NCBI GenBank assembly: GCA_003116875.1
Contig: BCKT01000019.1
Location: 1-64,000, forward strand
Source: Takashimella koratensis
Lineage: Eukaryota > Basidiomycota > Tremellomycetes > Trichosporonales > Tetragoniomycetaceae
Reading direction: 5' to 3'
Length of the DNA stretch: 64,000 nucleotides
The first letter of the stretch is position 1; every line of letters starts with the position of its first letter. Below are positions 1 through 10,184 of this stretch, in pieces. The notes beneath the pieces were generated by a model. The model searched no databases. It was not told the DNA's origin and saw only the letters and a list, made by a program, of their open reading frames with translations. A program made the translations under genes and the position numbers.

Positions 1-1195
1 CCATTGGAAAGGGTGTGCGCGGGAGTGACTGGGTTGTGCAAATTAGCAGAACAGACTTGAATGACGTGTGTTGAATAATCCGGCAATTCCAATCTGATAA
101 ACCATCTCCAGGCACCGGACTTGGAATAGATCCGGCCGACTAGAATCTCATCTCGCACTGGCCGACATTGTCTCGACGACGAACGTTGTTGCCTCGAGCG
201 AGCCAAGAACATTGCGCTGGGATTGGCTCTCCTTCTCCAACTGCGGCGGCAAGTACGGAATCTTCGTCCTCTCTTCCCCTCAGGTCCTACTCATCAGTGG
301 CTTTTCTACAGTAGAATTTCAGGGCCACATCACCCACTCCTTCCCTCTTTCCTCGTCCTCTTGTTCTCTCCCACTGGCTCGATTTCTCCGCTTTTTCGCA
401 CGGTGCCAAGACTTTTCAGTCTAATCGACCCGACCTGACCGACTTGATCCTGGAACCGACGTCTCTCCCCTTGCGCTGTTGGGAGCCATTGGTCAGTTTG
501 ACCCGGTGTAAAGATAGAAACGTGCTTGAACCTCTCGGTTGGACTTCCCAATCTGCCGAGGTCGCAGCAGGACGCCTCGTTTCTCTCCGGGTGCCTGGAG
601 AATCAGATTGCCAACGACGTTGAAAGTACGAGAACAGGATTCAAGCGATCCTCACTGACAACGTCGGCGACCATACTGTACGCTACTACCGTTACTCTTC
701 CCCTTTGGCTCGCACCCTTGCGTGGGTTCTCACCTCCCCTTGCCTCTGCCTTCCTCGTCGGGAGATCTAGGCAACGACAAGCCTTCGATCAGATTCAGGA
801 CTCACTCTCCCTTCCGACCGATGACCAGCCGGCCGACATTCTCTCCTTGCTGAGCGAACTGCACCCACCGAGCGTCAAGCAGTACATCAGTCCATAGTAT
901 ACCGATACACGTGTCCGAGGTTTCAGGAGGGTGTGGGCAGTGGGCATTGGCGGACGCCATCAGCCATCGCGCAGCAGTTCAAGGTCCAGGCGAAACAATC
1001 CCCAGGGCATCTCAGGCCGGTCGGTGTCTTGTCGGAACTCGTCGGAAGCATCTTGGTACTTGGGTTTACCACAGTGAGGTACCGCAAGGCCTCGTTTTCT
1101 CCTTGATCGCCGCCGAGATTTCTGGGGCACTCAGGCTCAGACTCACCCGCTAGTCGGAGTCGACCGTCGGGCCTAGAAGGAAGATGGACTCGCTG
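1..1195. other. No supportable gene
   Basis: I find no gene I can defend here. There is an open stretch on the plus strand at about 526-897 (roughly 120 codons), but it has no convincing start context, recognisable motif or splice partner. The segment may hold the 3' end of a gene starting left of the window, or just the upstream region of the phosphatase gene that follows. Confidence 0.4.
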
Positions 1196-1201
1196 GTCGA
1201 G

Positions 1202-1208
1202 TATATAA
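1202..1208 (+). promoter_or_regulatory. TATA box of the acid phosphatase gene
   Basis: A perfect TATATAA lies 88 bp upstream of the ATG at 1296, followed by a pyrimidine-rich leader. Spacing and orientation fit a core promoter for the secreted phosphatase. Confidence 0.6.
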
Positions 1209-1295
1209 CCCATCTCACCTCGTGCGTAACTTTCCCCTTCTCCTCTCAACCCAACTCACTCTACTCTTAGCTACATCTACCCTTCACCTTCTAAG

Positions 1296-3521
1296 ATGAT
1301 GGACAAGGTCGTTGCCCTCCTCGCTCTCGGCGTCTCCGCCCAAGCTCTCACCCACTACCCTCCCTGTAAGTCTCAACCCTCCATCCTCACCAGCTGCCCC
1401 CTGTTGACTCCCTTCTTCCCCGCTTCTCTGATCACGCAAAACCTCCACAACAGCCAACAACTCGTACATCAACCTCCAGTGGGCGATCAACGGCACCGGC
1501 GCTCCCGGTATCTACAACTCGTCGATCACCCCTGACGCCTCGTACGGCGAGTACAACTGTGAGTGTGGCCATACTCGCACGTGCCTGTCGTCAACTCTCA
1601 CCTTTCGTTCATTGTATTGGAGCTGACAGACGACAGGGTGTGCGGTGAGCCACTTTCCAGCTCATTGACTTGGACGTTTAGCTGACACAGCGCTCAACAG
1701 ATGCCCCACGTCCGTAAGACCGAGTACAAGGTCCCTTCGTCCGACTACAAGCTCCAGTACGTCGAGGTCATCCAGCGCCACCACAAGGTGAGTCCCTCGA
1801 TGCTACACAGGACCTCTAGAGAAGCAACAGTCGAGCTCATCATTCCTCTCACAGCGCACCCCGTACGCTTCCAACACCTTTTTCAAGGAGGACATCACTG
1901 TGAGTCGACTAGCATGTTCACGAGAGTGGTCTAGCTGACTCTGTATAGTGGGACTGCACCGCCGAGGGTATGTCAATCAGCTTCCAGGTGCCAGATGCAA
2001 CACTCAGCTGACTGGTTTCCAGGCCCTTACGCTTACGCCAAGGACGGCAGCAAGTTCAAGACCACCCCTGTCAGATGGCAGGCTCAGGTTAGTCTACTTT
2101 CCTACCTGGTCCTCCATACCCGTCTTCCTTATCAGACATACTGACTTTCGACCCAGCGCAACACCAAGAACCCCTTCGAGTACTCGGTCGGTCCCGGCTT
2201 TGTCAACTCGACCTGCGAGTTCCCCGCCATCACCTCGTAGGTCCTTCTTTGGCCTCCCATGCTAGTCCGGCTTCCCCGCTGACACGACACAGTGAGGGTC
2301 TCGAGGACGCTTTGATCCACGGCCGTGACATCCGTGGTGTCTACGGTGACCTCCTCAACTTCCTCCCCCTCCCCACCGAGAAGGAGAAGTACACCTGGCG
2401 TGTTACCAACAACGTCATTACCTCGCAGACTCTCTCTGGCTTCGCCAAGGGTATCTACCCCGAGATTGACGAGTACTCGGCGTAAGTCTTGACCCTTGCC
2501 AACTTACATGCACTGAGGGCAGATGAGCTGACAATGTCTCAGTTTGATCCAGGTCAGTCCCAGCGACAGACACGGTGGCGTGTTTACTAACAACCTCCCA
2601 GTACTCTGCCTACGACTCGCTCGAGCCCGCCCTCTGTAAGTACGACAGCTTGAAATGGTACAGCAGAGCTCAGCTGACATCCCTCAGCGTGCCCGCTCGC
2701 CACCACCGTTGACACCGCCTACGAGGGCACCAACGCCAACTGGGTCGCTCACCTCAACGCCTCGGCCGCTCTCCGATCCCGCTTCAACGCCGTCTCGGGT
2801 ATCCAGAGCCCTGACACCGCTGGCTGGTCCACCAGCTGGGACCAGTAAGTCTCGACCTAGCTCTCTCTGCCTACTCCCACCCCTCCCTCTACCCTCTATC
2901 CACGCCTTCTTCGACTACCGCTGATCCCGTTTGTCAGCCCCTACGACAACCTCTCGGCCAAGCAGTGCCACGGCAAACCCCTCCCTTGCTCGGTCAATAA
3001 CACCAACACCTGCGTCTCGCAGGACGATGCCAACGCCATCTACCGTCTCGGCAACTACGAGTACGCTTACCGCTGGCGTGGGGCTCAGAACTCGACCCTC
3101 TACTCGGCCCTCAAGATGGGAGCTTGGTTCAACGAGCTCCGAGGCCACATTGACGCCTCGGTCGCCGGTACCTCGCCCGTCAAGTACTTCCACAAGTAAG
3201 TGGCACATCCCAAGTTCCTGTTTGTGGCACTTGTAGCAGCAGGCTGACATTTTGCTTAGCTTCGCCCACGACGGTTCCATCGCCCCGACTCTCGGCTTGC
3301 TCCAGATCGACCAGCCCGTCTGGCCCGGTATGGGCTCCGAGGTCGTCTTTGAGATCTGGATGAAGTCTGGCTCTCCTTACATCCGTGTCCTCTGGTCTGG
3401 CCAGCCCCTCGTCACCTCGACCCCGCTCGGCAAGCTCGACATGATCCCCCTCGCCAGCTTCTACTCTTACCTCTCCGACACCATCCCCACCGACCTCGTC
3501 AAGACCTGCAACTCGTCGTAA
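1296..3521 (+). CDS. Secreted histidine acid phosphatase
   Basis: Splicing 14 exons (1296-1365, 1454-1558, 1637-1644, 1701-1787, 1855-1899, 1949-1967, 2023-2087, 2157-2236, 2293-2481, 2543-2552, 2602-2635, 2688-2844, 2938-3195, 3260-3521) gives a continuous 462-residue protein. It starts with a signal peptide (MMDKVVALLALGVSAQA). The active-site motif RHHKRTP lies near residue 90, a variant of the RHGxRxP phosphate-binding loop whose His is phosphorylated in this family. The C-terminal catalytic HD pair is FAHDG near residue 378. Several NxT/S sequons fit a secreted glycoprotein. The expected role is phosphomonoester hydrolysis outside the cell or in the wall, for phosphate scavenging. Exons of 8 and 10 nt are needed to keep the frame. 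The RHH form suggests a branch distinct from classical phytases; substrate is not predictable. Confidence 0.93.
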
Positions 3522-4082
3522 GCCGCGTACAGCCGCCTTGGCCGCGGTTTGCCGTGTTTGCAAACCCCAGCGTAGCACGACAGCAGGATTGAAGATATGA
3601 GAGGATGACAGATAGAGAGCAGATTTGAAACGAGTAACGAATAATCGTCAGAATTCGAAATGCGATTGGGAAGAGTCATTGGTGATGCGTATCGAATTCT
3701 GGATAATAATAACCAAAACCAAAAATCGAGCTCCGACTGTTTAGTTCAACTCGAATTCGAGAGCGAGGTGGGAGGTGCTCTCGATAGATAGAAGAATCAA
3801 AGGAAAGGCAGGCTATTGGCACTTATAATCAATTTTCACATCCTCTGGCCATGCAACAGATATGATAACAATGAAGAGCGGAATTTCTGTCATTTATCTG
3901 AGCTATTCGACAAGGGCAAAGCCAAGTTGTTTTGCAAATGAAGTACATGATGTATGTGACCGCACTTGATATATATAAGATGAATAGGGGGCGCTGAACG
4001 CAGAGAGTGTACTTGTTCTTCCACCCTCTCTCAGCCTGCTTTTTGACATTGATCGTTCAACCCGCTTCTTAACTTCTCCGCG
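3522..4082. other. Intergenic region with TATA box at 3970-3978
   Basis: No gene is visible. TATATATAA at 3970-3978 lies about 105 bp upstream of the ATG at 4083 and probably drives that gene. The rest is AT-richer than the neighbouring coding sequence. Confidence 0.5.
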
Positions 4083-4733
4083 ATGTCATCGTACGCCGAA
4101 TTTCATGAACAACAACAGAAGCAATGCATTCCCTCCCGCCACATCGGTTATGTTGGGGCAATCTTCTCGGCGAAAACGATCTCGTCGGACGGACAGGTCT
4201 TGAACCTCGCAGCACTCGATGCTGCAGAGAATACTTGTACCTTGCATCTCGGCAGCAGGCAGACGAAGGGGGGCACCTCGCAACGCATTGCGTTGTTTCG
4301 TGACAAGACTCTCGACAAGTGGTATTCTTGGAACTACTGGACGACAATTTCGGCCGACTTCCCTGAGGATCTTCTGCCTTGCGACGACAGGCTCATCATC
4401 TCCGTCAAGAAAGCTGGTTTGGGGTATGCGCCGCTCGACAACGAACCCACCGTTTGGCATCTCGTTTCTGCACGTTTCACGTACCAGTCCGCAGTCGTTA
4501 CCAATGTCCCGCCTGTGATCACCGACGATTTGCCGCAAAACTTCCGGACAGCTGTGTGGAGGACCAACAGCTACATTGGAACGCTCGAGTTCTACGCCGA
4601 CTCCGTCCACTACCCTGTCGAATCTCGCACCGAGAGAGACTGCCGCGGATTGCTTCGTCTACCCCCGACTATTCTCCAATCAGTCTCACAGATCGAGATT
4701 CCGGAAGGAGGTTCGACCCAGGGAGCAACGTGA
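4083..4733 (+). CDS. Uncharacterised orphan protein, intact copy of a tandem pair
   Basis: A single uninterrupted exon of 216 codons starts at an ATG about 105 bp downstream of a good TATA box. I do not recognise the family. There is no signal peptide, membrane segment or known motif. The protein is mixed alpha/beta-like, rich in W/Y and acidic patches. Evidence that it is a real gene comes from its downstream neighbour: a diverged copy at 5036-5647 aligns with it across the central and C-terminal parts. Matching blocks are LRNATW / FRTAVW, DVWRIDTAKF / TVWHLVSARF and GRLDLYGTKV / GTLEFYADSV. Codon use is less C-ending than in the conserved genes of the window, as in the orphan array at 22.6-31.1 kb. 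Function unknown. Confidence 0.65.
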   Translation: MSSYAEFHEQQQKQCIPSRHIGYVGAIFSAKTISSDGQVLNLAALDAAENTCTLHLGSRQTKGGTSQRIALFRDKTLDKWYSWNYWTTISADFPEDLLPCDDRLIISVKKAGLGYAPLDNEPTVWHLVSARFTYQSAVVTNVPPVITDDLPQNFRTAVWRTNSYIGTLEFYADSVHYPVESRTERDCRGLLRLPPTILQSVSQIEIPEGGSTQGAT

Positions 4734-5035
4734 TACTGCAGTGGCGGCGAAAGGCAGAGGGGGGAATTTGAGTGTGGCGGCACTGCATACGAGTCTAGCC
4801 AGTTTCCACTGAAGGTTCATGTGATATTCTCTACCGGTTGTGATGAGTGACCTTTGTAACCGGATTGCCTTGTTGTGTTGGTTGTCGGAGGACTTCAAAG
4901 GGATGAAAGGAGAGGATAAAAATCAACCTTTTACACTTTGCGTGGCCCAACAGTATCTGACACGGGGCTGCCTACCAGTTTGACGTTTCCTCCACCGCTT
5001 CGTTCCAGCCCAATACCACCCTCTCATCCTCTAAC

Positions 5036-5647
5036 ATGAGTTCAATTATCAACAAGTCACACAGCACCGAAATTTCAACGCCAGCTACCGACTCGGCGTT
5101 CCCGCCGCCTGGTTCGACGGATATCCACTCGACCAACTTTGCATGTGCCGGGGCGAAAGCTCCTCGGAAAGCTGCCTGTGGATTGGGATTCGACTAAGCT
5201 CATTGGGGACTCTACTACTCTTCACTTTGGCTATACTACCACCAAAGACGCCAGAAGGCCCATTTTGCGTTATTCACTGAGCTCAATTTCAAACACGATT
5301 ATGGTTACGAATGGTCAATGACCGTTCGTCTTTCTGATAAACTTCGCCCGAAATGGCCATCCGGTGTGTTAAGCCTAGACCTGTCGCATTCGCACTTGGG
5401 GTGCTCCCCAGATGATAAGGCGGACGTCTGGCGCATTGACACTGCGAAATTTGCAGGCGCTTATATGATCAACGCGAGTTTGAATTCTATTACTCGCGAT
5501 TTGGACGACAGTCTCCGAAATGCAACTTGGTTCGGCGAGTGTTGGTACGGACGTTTGGACCTCTATGGTACGAAGGTTACACTTCCGCCAGGGCATCAAT
5601 GCAAGAGGGATGCCAACGGATTCTTCGCTCTACCCCGCCTGAGCTAG
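5036..5647 (+). pseudogene. Disrupted tandem copy of the 4083-4733 orphan gene
   Basis: From about 5250 to 5647 one frame reads a protein clearly related to the upstream gene (YGYEWSMTVRLSDKL against WYSWNYWTTISADFP, then the shared LRNATW region and FFALP near the end). The matching N-terminal part (around LIGDSTTLHFGYTTTKDA, against LHLGSRQTK) is in another frame, and the only plausible ATG (5036) is in the first frame with a stop near 5195. At least one frameshift and one stop therefore interrupt the copy, and I see no canonical splice sites that would bridge the frames. This is most simply a decaying tandem duplicate; a sequencing error is the alternative. Confidence 0.6.
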
Positions 5648-6068
5648 TTACATCGAAAGCCGCTTCACGCCCACACGCTACTCCTCCCTCGAGGCGACAG
5701 AGGGACGTCCAAGTCTTCCGCCCATTCACAAGGCCTGTTCCTGGTATGACACCGCTTATCACGATCACTTGACAGTTTTTCTGCGCTCCAAAAGGACTCT
5801 TGCCAACAACGTACGGATTGTCTCCGAATTCGGCTTGCTGGAGTTCACCGATGAGAGCGAGAATGCCGACTGCAGTCACGAGGCGCAGAGCTTTGTCAAC
5901 TGGCTCGCGGGAGGCCGACTCAAGCGCTACCTCATCCGCCCCCCGCGTAGACTACACGTCCCCGCCGTCACAGTTGCCCAACAAAACGCTGAATACTCTG
6001 CTACGTGCGAGCGATACATCTCGTATTCGCATGATTCAGGTGGGCATACGAAGGAATGTTCTTGGTGA
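5643..6068 (+). other. Open frame of unclear status, possible further remnant
   Basis: A frame open for about 140 codons continues after the broken copy. It includes the stretch EFGLLEFTDESENADC, which faintly resembles the GTLEFYADS block of the orphan family. There is no convincing ATG at its beginning. It could be a further fragment of the same duplication or chance. I would not call it a gene. Confidence 0.25.
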
Positions 6069-6274
6069 CTGTGGGGTAAAGGGACTGTGCTGAATACTGT
6101 ACATATGTGAAGATGAGATGGGCTGAATGAGAGTAGGGAAAAGTGTTGATGGTGGACATGTGATTCATTGAAACAACTGGACCGCGCAACCCTTGGCAGA
6201 GAGACTACGATAGATGGATGTCACTGTAAGGCGGAAACCGAGTTTGGGGCTTTTGTTGCCTCCCCTGGGCAAGT

Positions 6275-7813
6275 TTAGCGCTTGACGTTCTTTGCATGTT
6301 CCGACTGCAAGGTCGATTCCACCAGGGATGACGGCGGGTCAAGCACCATCATCTGAGGAAGGCTTGACTGGAGTGACGCCGTGGCTAGTAGATCATCAGC
6401 AAGACAAACCATGACAAATGCGCTGAAGGAGCTCACCCTGCGACGACATGGGTGGGTCCGCAAAAGATTCTTCGGATCCCTCTTCATCACTGTCTGGAAC
6501 CATGACTTCGGCAAGGGTCCGCTTGGAGGCTCCAGCCTGAGGAACGGTCGGGAGGGTCTTGCGCGATGTGGCGCCGAGGACTTTGGGGGCTTTGAAAGCG
6601 GACAAAGGCCGCTTCATTGCAGGCGGCGGCTGACTTTCCGACGCGGCACTCTGAAATGACGCGAGAAACAAAGACTCTCCAGATGACAAACCACTAACTG
6701 GGCAGCCGCTGTGAATAGGGTTGTCAGCAGCTCTCTTGCTCTTTTGGCATCAATCACAAACCATTCTTCCATGTTGGAGAATCCGTGGTCTAAAGTTGGA
6801 GTCAGCTGGGGCTAGGCAACATGGACAGAGTGACCTACCGCCTTTGTTTCCAAGAGTTGACATGAGCTTGTCACCTTTCTTGATGACCTTGATGGAGCCA
6901 CCTTCAATTGTAGGGGCGTTGCGCTCTGGGAACTCGCCTCGGCAGCCTTCATAGAGACGGACGTTGGCGTGCTTGAGGCACGAGTCCTAGGCAAATGAGC
7001 ATGACACTTGCAACAGGCCAAAAAGGGAAACTCACCGTGATCAGCATGATCGGGCCAAGGAAGAGGCCAAGGCGAGGTGCGTTGGGATCCTTTTTGTCCC
7101 AGTATTCTTCAAGCTCGTAGAAGCATGCGTGCTCGGTGAGACTGATCTCGGTTTCGTAGTCAACAAAAATGGCAATACCGTCCACTGCCTTGAGACGGCG
7201 GTACGGTTGAACATTCTGACCGGCTTCGAGGTACACGCTTTGACCATCTTGGTTGATACGGATGACAACCTGGGCATCGATGAAAGCATTGTACGCAGTT
7301 TGGAGCCAGTGGAATCAGTCAGTGAAGTTGGTACCAGACTCACCAGTTGAGAAGCGTGCGAGGAATGGAGTTGTCGGGGCTGCCACTGGTGGCTTTGAAG
7401 CTGGGTGGAGGGGTCAGAACTTTCAGCAGACAAGAGTACGTGGATTCCAGCTCACAATTCATCGAGCACCGTCCTCTTTTGTCCGTTGTCATGAATAGGA
7501 CCGTCCTGGATAGATCAGTGATCGGTCTTGTGGCGCCAATGCCGCTACTTACCTGGATCTTCCATGTGATCTGAACCTGCGGGACCTTGTCGGAGGCGGA
7601 CTTGAATTTGAAATCAACCCCTTGCATCGCAGCCATGAGACGATGACAAGCATTGTCAAAGGCGGCAAGTTGGTGAACAACGTCGTGACTAACCGGGACA
7701 CGGCGGAGGGATGCCGGGTCATTATGGGCCGAAGGGTCGACCACAATGCACCCACCAATGGGCTCTTGTGAGATGGTGATATGGCGGTGCGCGGTGAAGA
7801 GGGCGGACGCCAT
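6275..7813 (-). CDS. SET-domain-like protein with degenerate active site
   Basis: Eight exons (7553-7813, 7456-7505, 7344-7400, 7036-7306, 6839-6986, 6762-6789, 6437-6708, 6275-6384) give 398 residues. The middle reads like the C-terminal half of a SET methyltransferase. LGPIMLITDSC then HANVRLY sits where SET proteins have LGP..NHxCxPN. IKVIKKGDKLMSTLG sits where the post-NHxC strand has IxxGEEL.xxYG. A CGC motif follows, like the post-SET Cys cluster. The catalytic Tyr of YYG is replaced and the NH of NHxC is changed, so activity is doubtful. The C-terminal third is low-complexity, basic and acidic. The intron at 7307-7343 appears to end in TG instead of AG. The gene is divergent from 8283-9805. 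SET kinship is an inference from motif order. Confidence 0.68.
7307..7343 (-). other. Apparent GT-TG intron
   Basis: On the minus strand the upstream exon ends before GTGAGT (7343), and a CTGAC branch-like site follows. The frame resumes only at 7306, directly after TG. The sole downstream AG (near 7270) would shift the frame and destroy the well-behaved reading WLQTAYNAFIDAQVVIRI. Either the acceptor is non-canonical or there is a base error. Confidence 0.5.
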
Positions 7814-8282
7814 GGTGGATGAGGGAGGATGCGAGGTGGGGAATGTGAATGTGAGAGAGAGAGAGAGGAGAAGAACAAGGACAAGGAAGGACATGTGTGT
7901 TGGAGTGAGGCGGAGAGGAATGTGAACCACCTTCCATCCTCACATACACGTACACCACCTTCCATCCAAGTCCAGTCACCCAATGTCATCCCCATCACCC
8001 ATCACCCCATCAACGTCACCGTCACTCCCATCACTGCCAAAGGACCTTCCTCCGACCCCTGTTGTCCCATCACCTTCCTTTCCTCTCCTCTTCCGCCTGC
8101 CGATCACCACCATTCAGTGATGGCGTGTGGGGGGGTTGTTTGTGCTGGGGACGTGCCCTGGATATTCTGTGCGTTGCTGTTTACCAGGTCAGCTGTCATC
8201 ATTCTCCTCTGCCCACTTACCCATCGTCGCCACCTCCTCCCACCTCCTCACCACTCACCTCTTCACGACCGGCGACCCCTCC
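7814..8282. promoter_or_regulatory. Divergent promoter region
   Basis: 470 bp separate the ATG of the SET-like gene (minus) from that of the Pro-rich gene (plus). The sequence is strongly pyrimidine/purine-skewed (CACC/TCC-rich on plus) with GAGAGA runs near 7855. No TATA box is obvious. Confidence 0.45.
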
Positions 8283-9805
8283 ATGGATCACCCACCAATC
8301 TTACAGATCATGGCCTCGATGGCTCAGTTGGGTGAGTGTGAAGCTTGCCGTACTGCTACCCCTTGCGACGTTGCTGACTCCCCTGTTTGATCGGAGCAGG
8401 CCCCCAACCACCTCCGCAGCCGGGGATCTGTTACGCTTACGATCCAAACTGTGCGACCTGCAACCCTGTCCCCGAGGCATGCTCGACTTTCGATCCTTCT
8501 TGTTTGGGATGTAACCCTCTCGCCGCGTCGTTTCCGGCCTCGGCTGCAGCGCTGCCCAACTTGGCCCCATCAAAGTCGCGCTCAGATACGCCAGCAGCCA
8601 TCCTCTCCAGCGGCGCGCCTCTGATCTCTGGCCCGGCGCCAGCTGATTTCCCCGGTCCAGCCAATCCCCAAGCGATGTGGGCGCAACGGACCGTCGCTCT
8701 GGATATGGTATCGACTCTTCCCCCTCCGGCTCCTGTCCAACGCCGACCTGTCCCAGCTGGGATGCGCAAAGATCGGAATCACCCGTACCGCCCTCCTACC
8801 GCCTCAGGTCTACTACCACACAGCGATCAACCCAGGCTATTCCCGTTGGTGTCGGCAACGCAGCGACGACAACAGAGGCAGGTCTGTCAATTGATGTCGC
8901 CTCCTTCGGCGCCTTCTCTCCTTCCGCCTCCGCCACCCCCTCCTCGGATCCTACCTACTCCTCCACCGACCTCCAATGGAAACCCTTCCGCTGGGTCCTT
9001 CCTAGTCGCGGCGGCGGCGCCGCCCGCGCCGTCCGCACCGCTTGCGCCGCCTAGTCCTCCTGGCCTCTCTCAGTCCGCCCCCAAAGATCCATTGATCGTT
9101 TCCGAACGCATTGTGCAGCTCCTCAGTCGAATCATAGACGGCAAGGTCGAATACTTGCTTAAAGAAGCGTCCGAGGGGAGTACAAGCAACCCACCTGTCA
9201 TTTCCCCGGTTCTCAAGGTCGGGATGCTCGGCGAGCTTATCCAGTTATGGCGTAAAGGAGAAGAGTGGGTACACTGGGCTGTCGACATGCTCGATCAGTT
9301 TGATCAGTCTTCTGTGGGTCAACCTGAACCTTTGATCGACGCAACAACATCCATCTGCGAAATGGAGTCGAGCAAGAGCCCACGAGTAGCGACTGTGCTT
9401 CGTCATATGCCCGTCAGCGTCAACTTGCCATCAGTTTTGTCGAACCCTATGCCCTCGAATCAGCTCTTACAGAACCAGTCGGCGAGCGCGTTCACAATCG
9501 ACACGGCTCCAAACCCAGCCCTTCCTTGCCCCGCAATGACATTCTCGTCCACGGGCAGCTCGTCGCTACCCACCCCGGTCGACGTATCTCCAAGCGGCAT
9601 GGTCATCGATCAGGCAACGGCAGTCCCTCGCGACATTGGAGTGGACAACTACGGCTCGCGCAACGCGTTGATTCTGATCCCGTCCACGGAGTTGAGTTAC
9701 CCAGCTCCCCTTGCCTCCCCAGAAACGTCAACGGCCAAAATCACCCCACCCAACTTTACATTCTTCCGACCGTCTACGCAGAGCGAACGGCAACACTCGG
9801 CCTAA
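8283..9805 (+). CDS. Proline-rich protein with duplicated Cys motif
   Basis: Exon 1 (8283-8331, starting MDHPPILQIMASMAQL) joins exon 2 (8400-9805) across a canonical 68-bp intron, giving 484 residues. The N-terminus holds two copies of a short motif, YDPNCATCNP and FDPSCLGCNP, that could bind a metal. A long Pro/Ala/Ser-rich region follows, including runs of 5-7 prolines. A helical segment near residues 240-300 (IVQLLSRIIDGKVEYLLKEA and ELIQLWRKGEEWVHWAVD) is the only part that looks folded. The C-terminal 160 residues are low complexity. I do not recognise the family. The layout (short Cys motifs plus disordered arms) would suit a regulatory or scaffold protein, but no function is shown. 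Confidence 0.7.
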
Positions 9806-10184
9806 GCAACGGCTACGAGAGCGAGAGATACGAGTATATACACATCATACCATTTGTATCGAGAGCCCCAGCCTATGCTGTATCCTATCAAGTAGCTTTA
9901 CACCCGGGTGAACCCGAGTTTCCTTGTTTTGGTTGGGCTGACCCGGGCCCTGACGATTAGCTGGACGGTAAATGGCGGCAAAGATTTCTCACCGGTTTCT
10001 TTCGGGCCGCGGTCCTTGCGACCCTGTACCATCCTTTCATCCAGGCATCTCCTCGCGGCCTTCTTGCGCGGAGCTCTTATAACATAGCACCTCATCTCGC
10101 CTTCGTTCACTCCACCTCTCTCTCCCCTCCCCAAGCTACAAGCTACACGACCCCATTTTCCAATCCCACTTCCTCACCACCAAC
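9806..10184. promoter_or_regulatory. Upstream region of galactonate dehydratase, TATA-like at 10078-10082
   Basis: TATAA at 10078-10082 lies about 103 bp before the ATG at 10185. A pyrimidine-rich CTCCACC leader follows. Nothing else is recognisable. Confidence 0.45.

Noticed and set aside
526..1249. Open stretches of 80-123 codons on both strands near the left edge
   Set aside because: No start context, splice consistency or similarity; the minus-strand one runs across the TATA box of the phosphatase gene.
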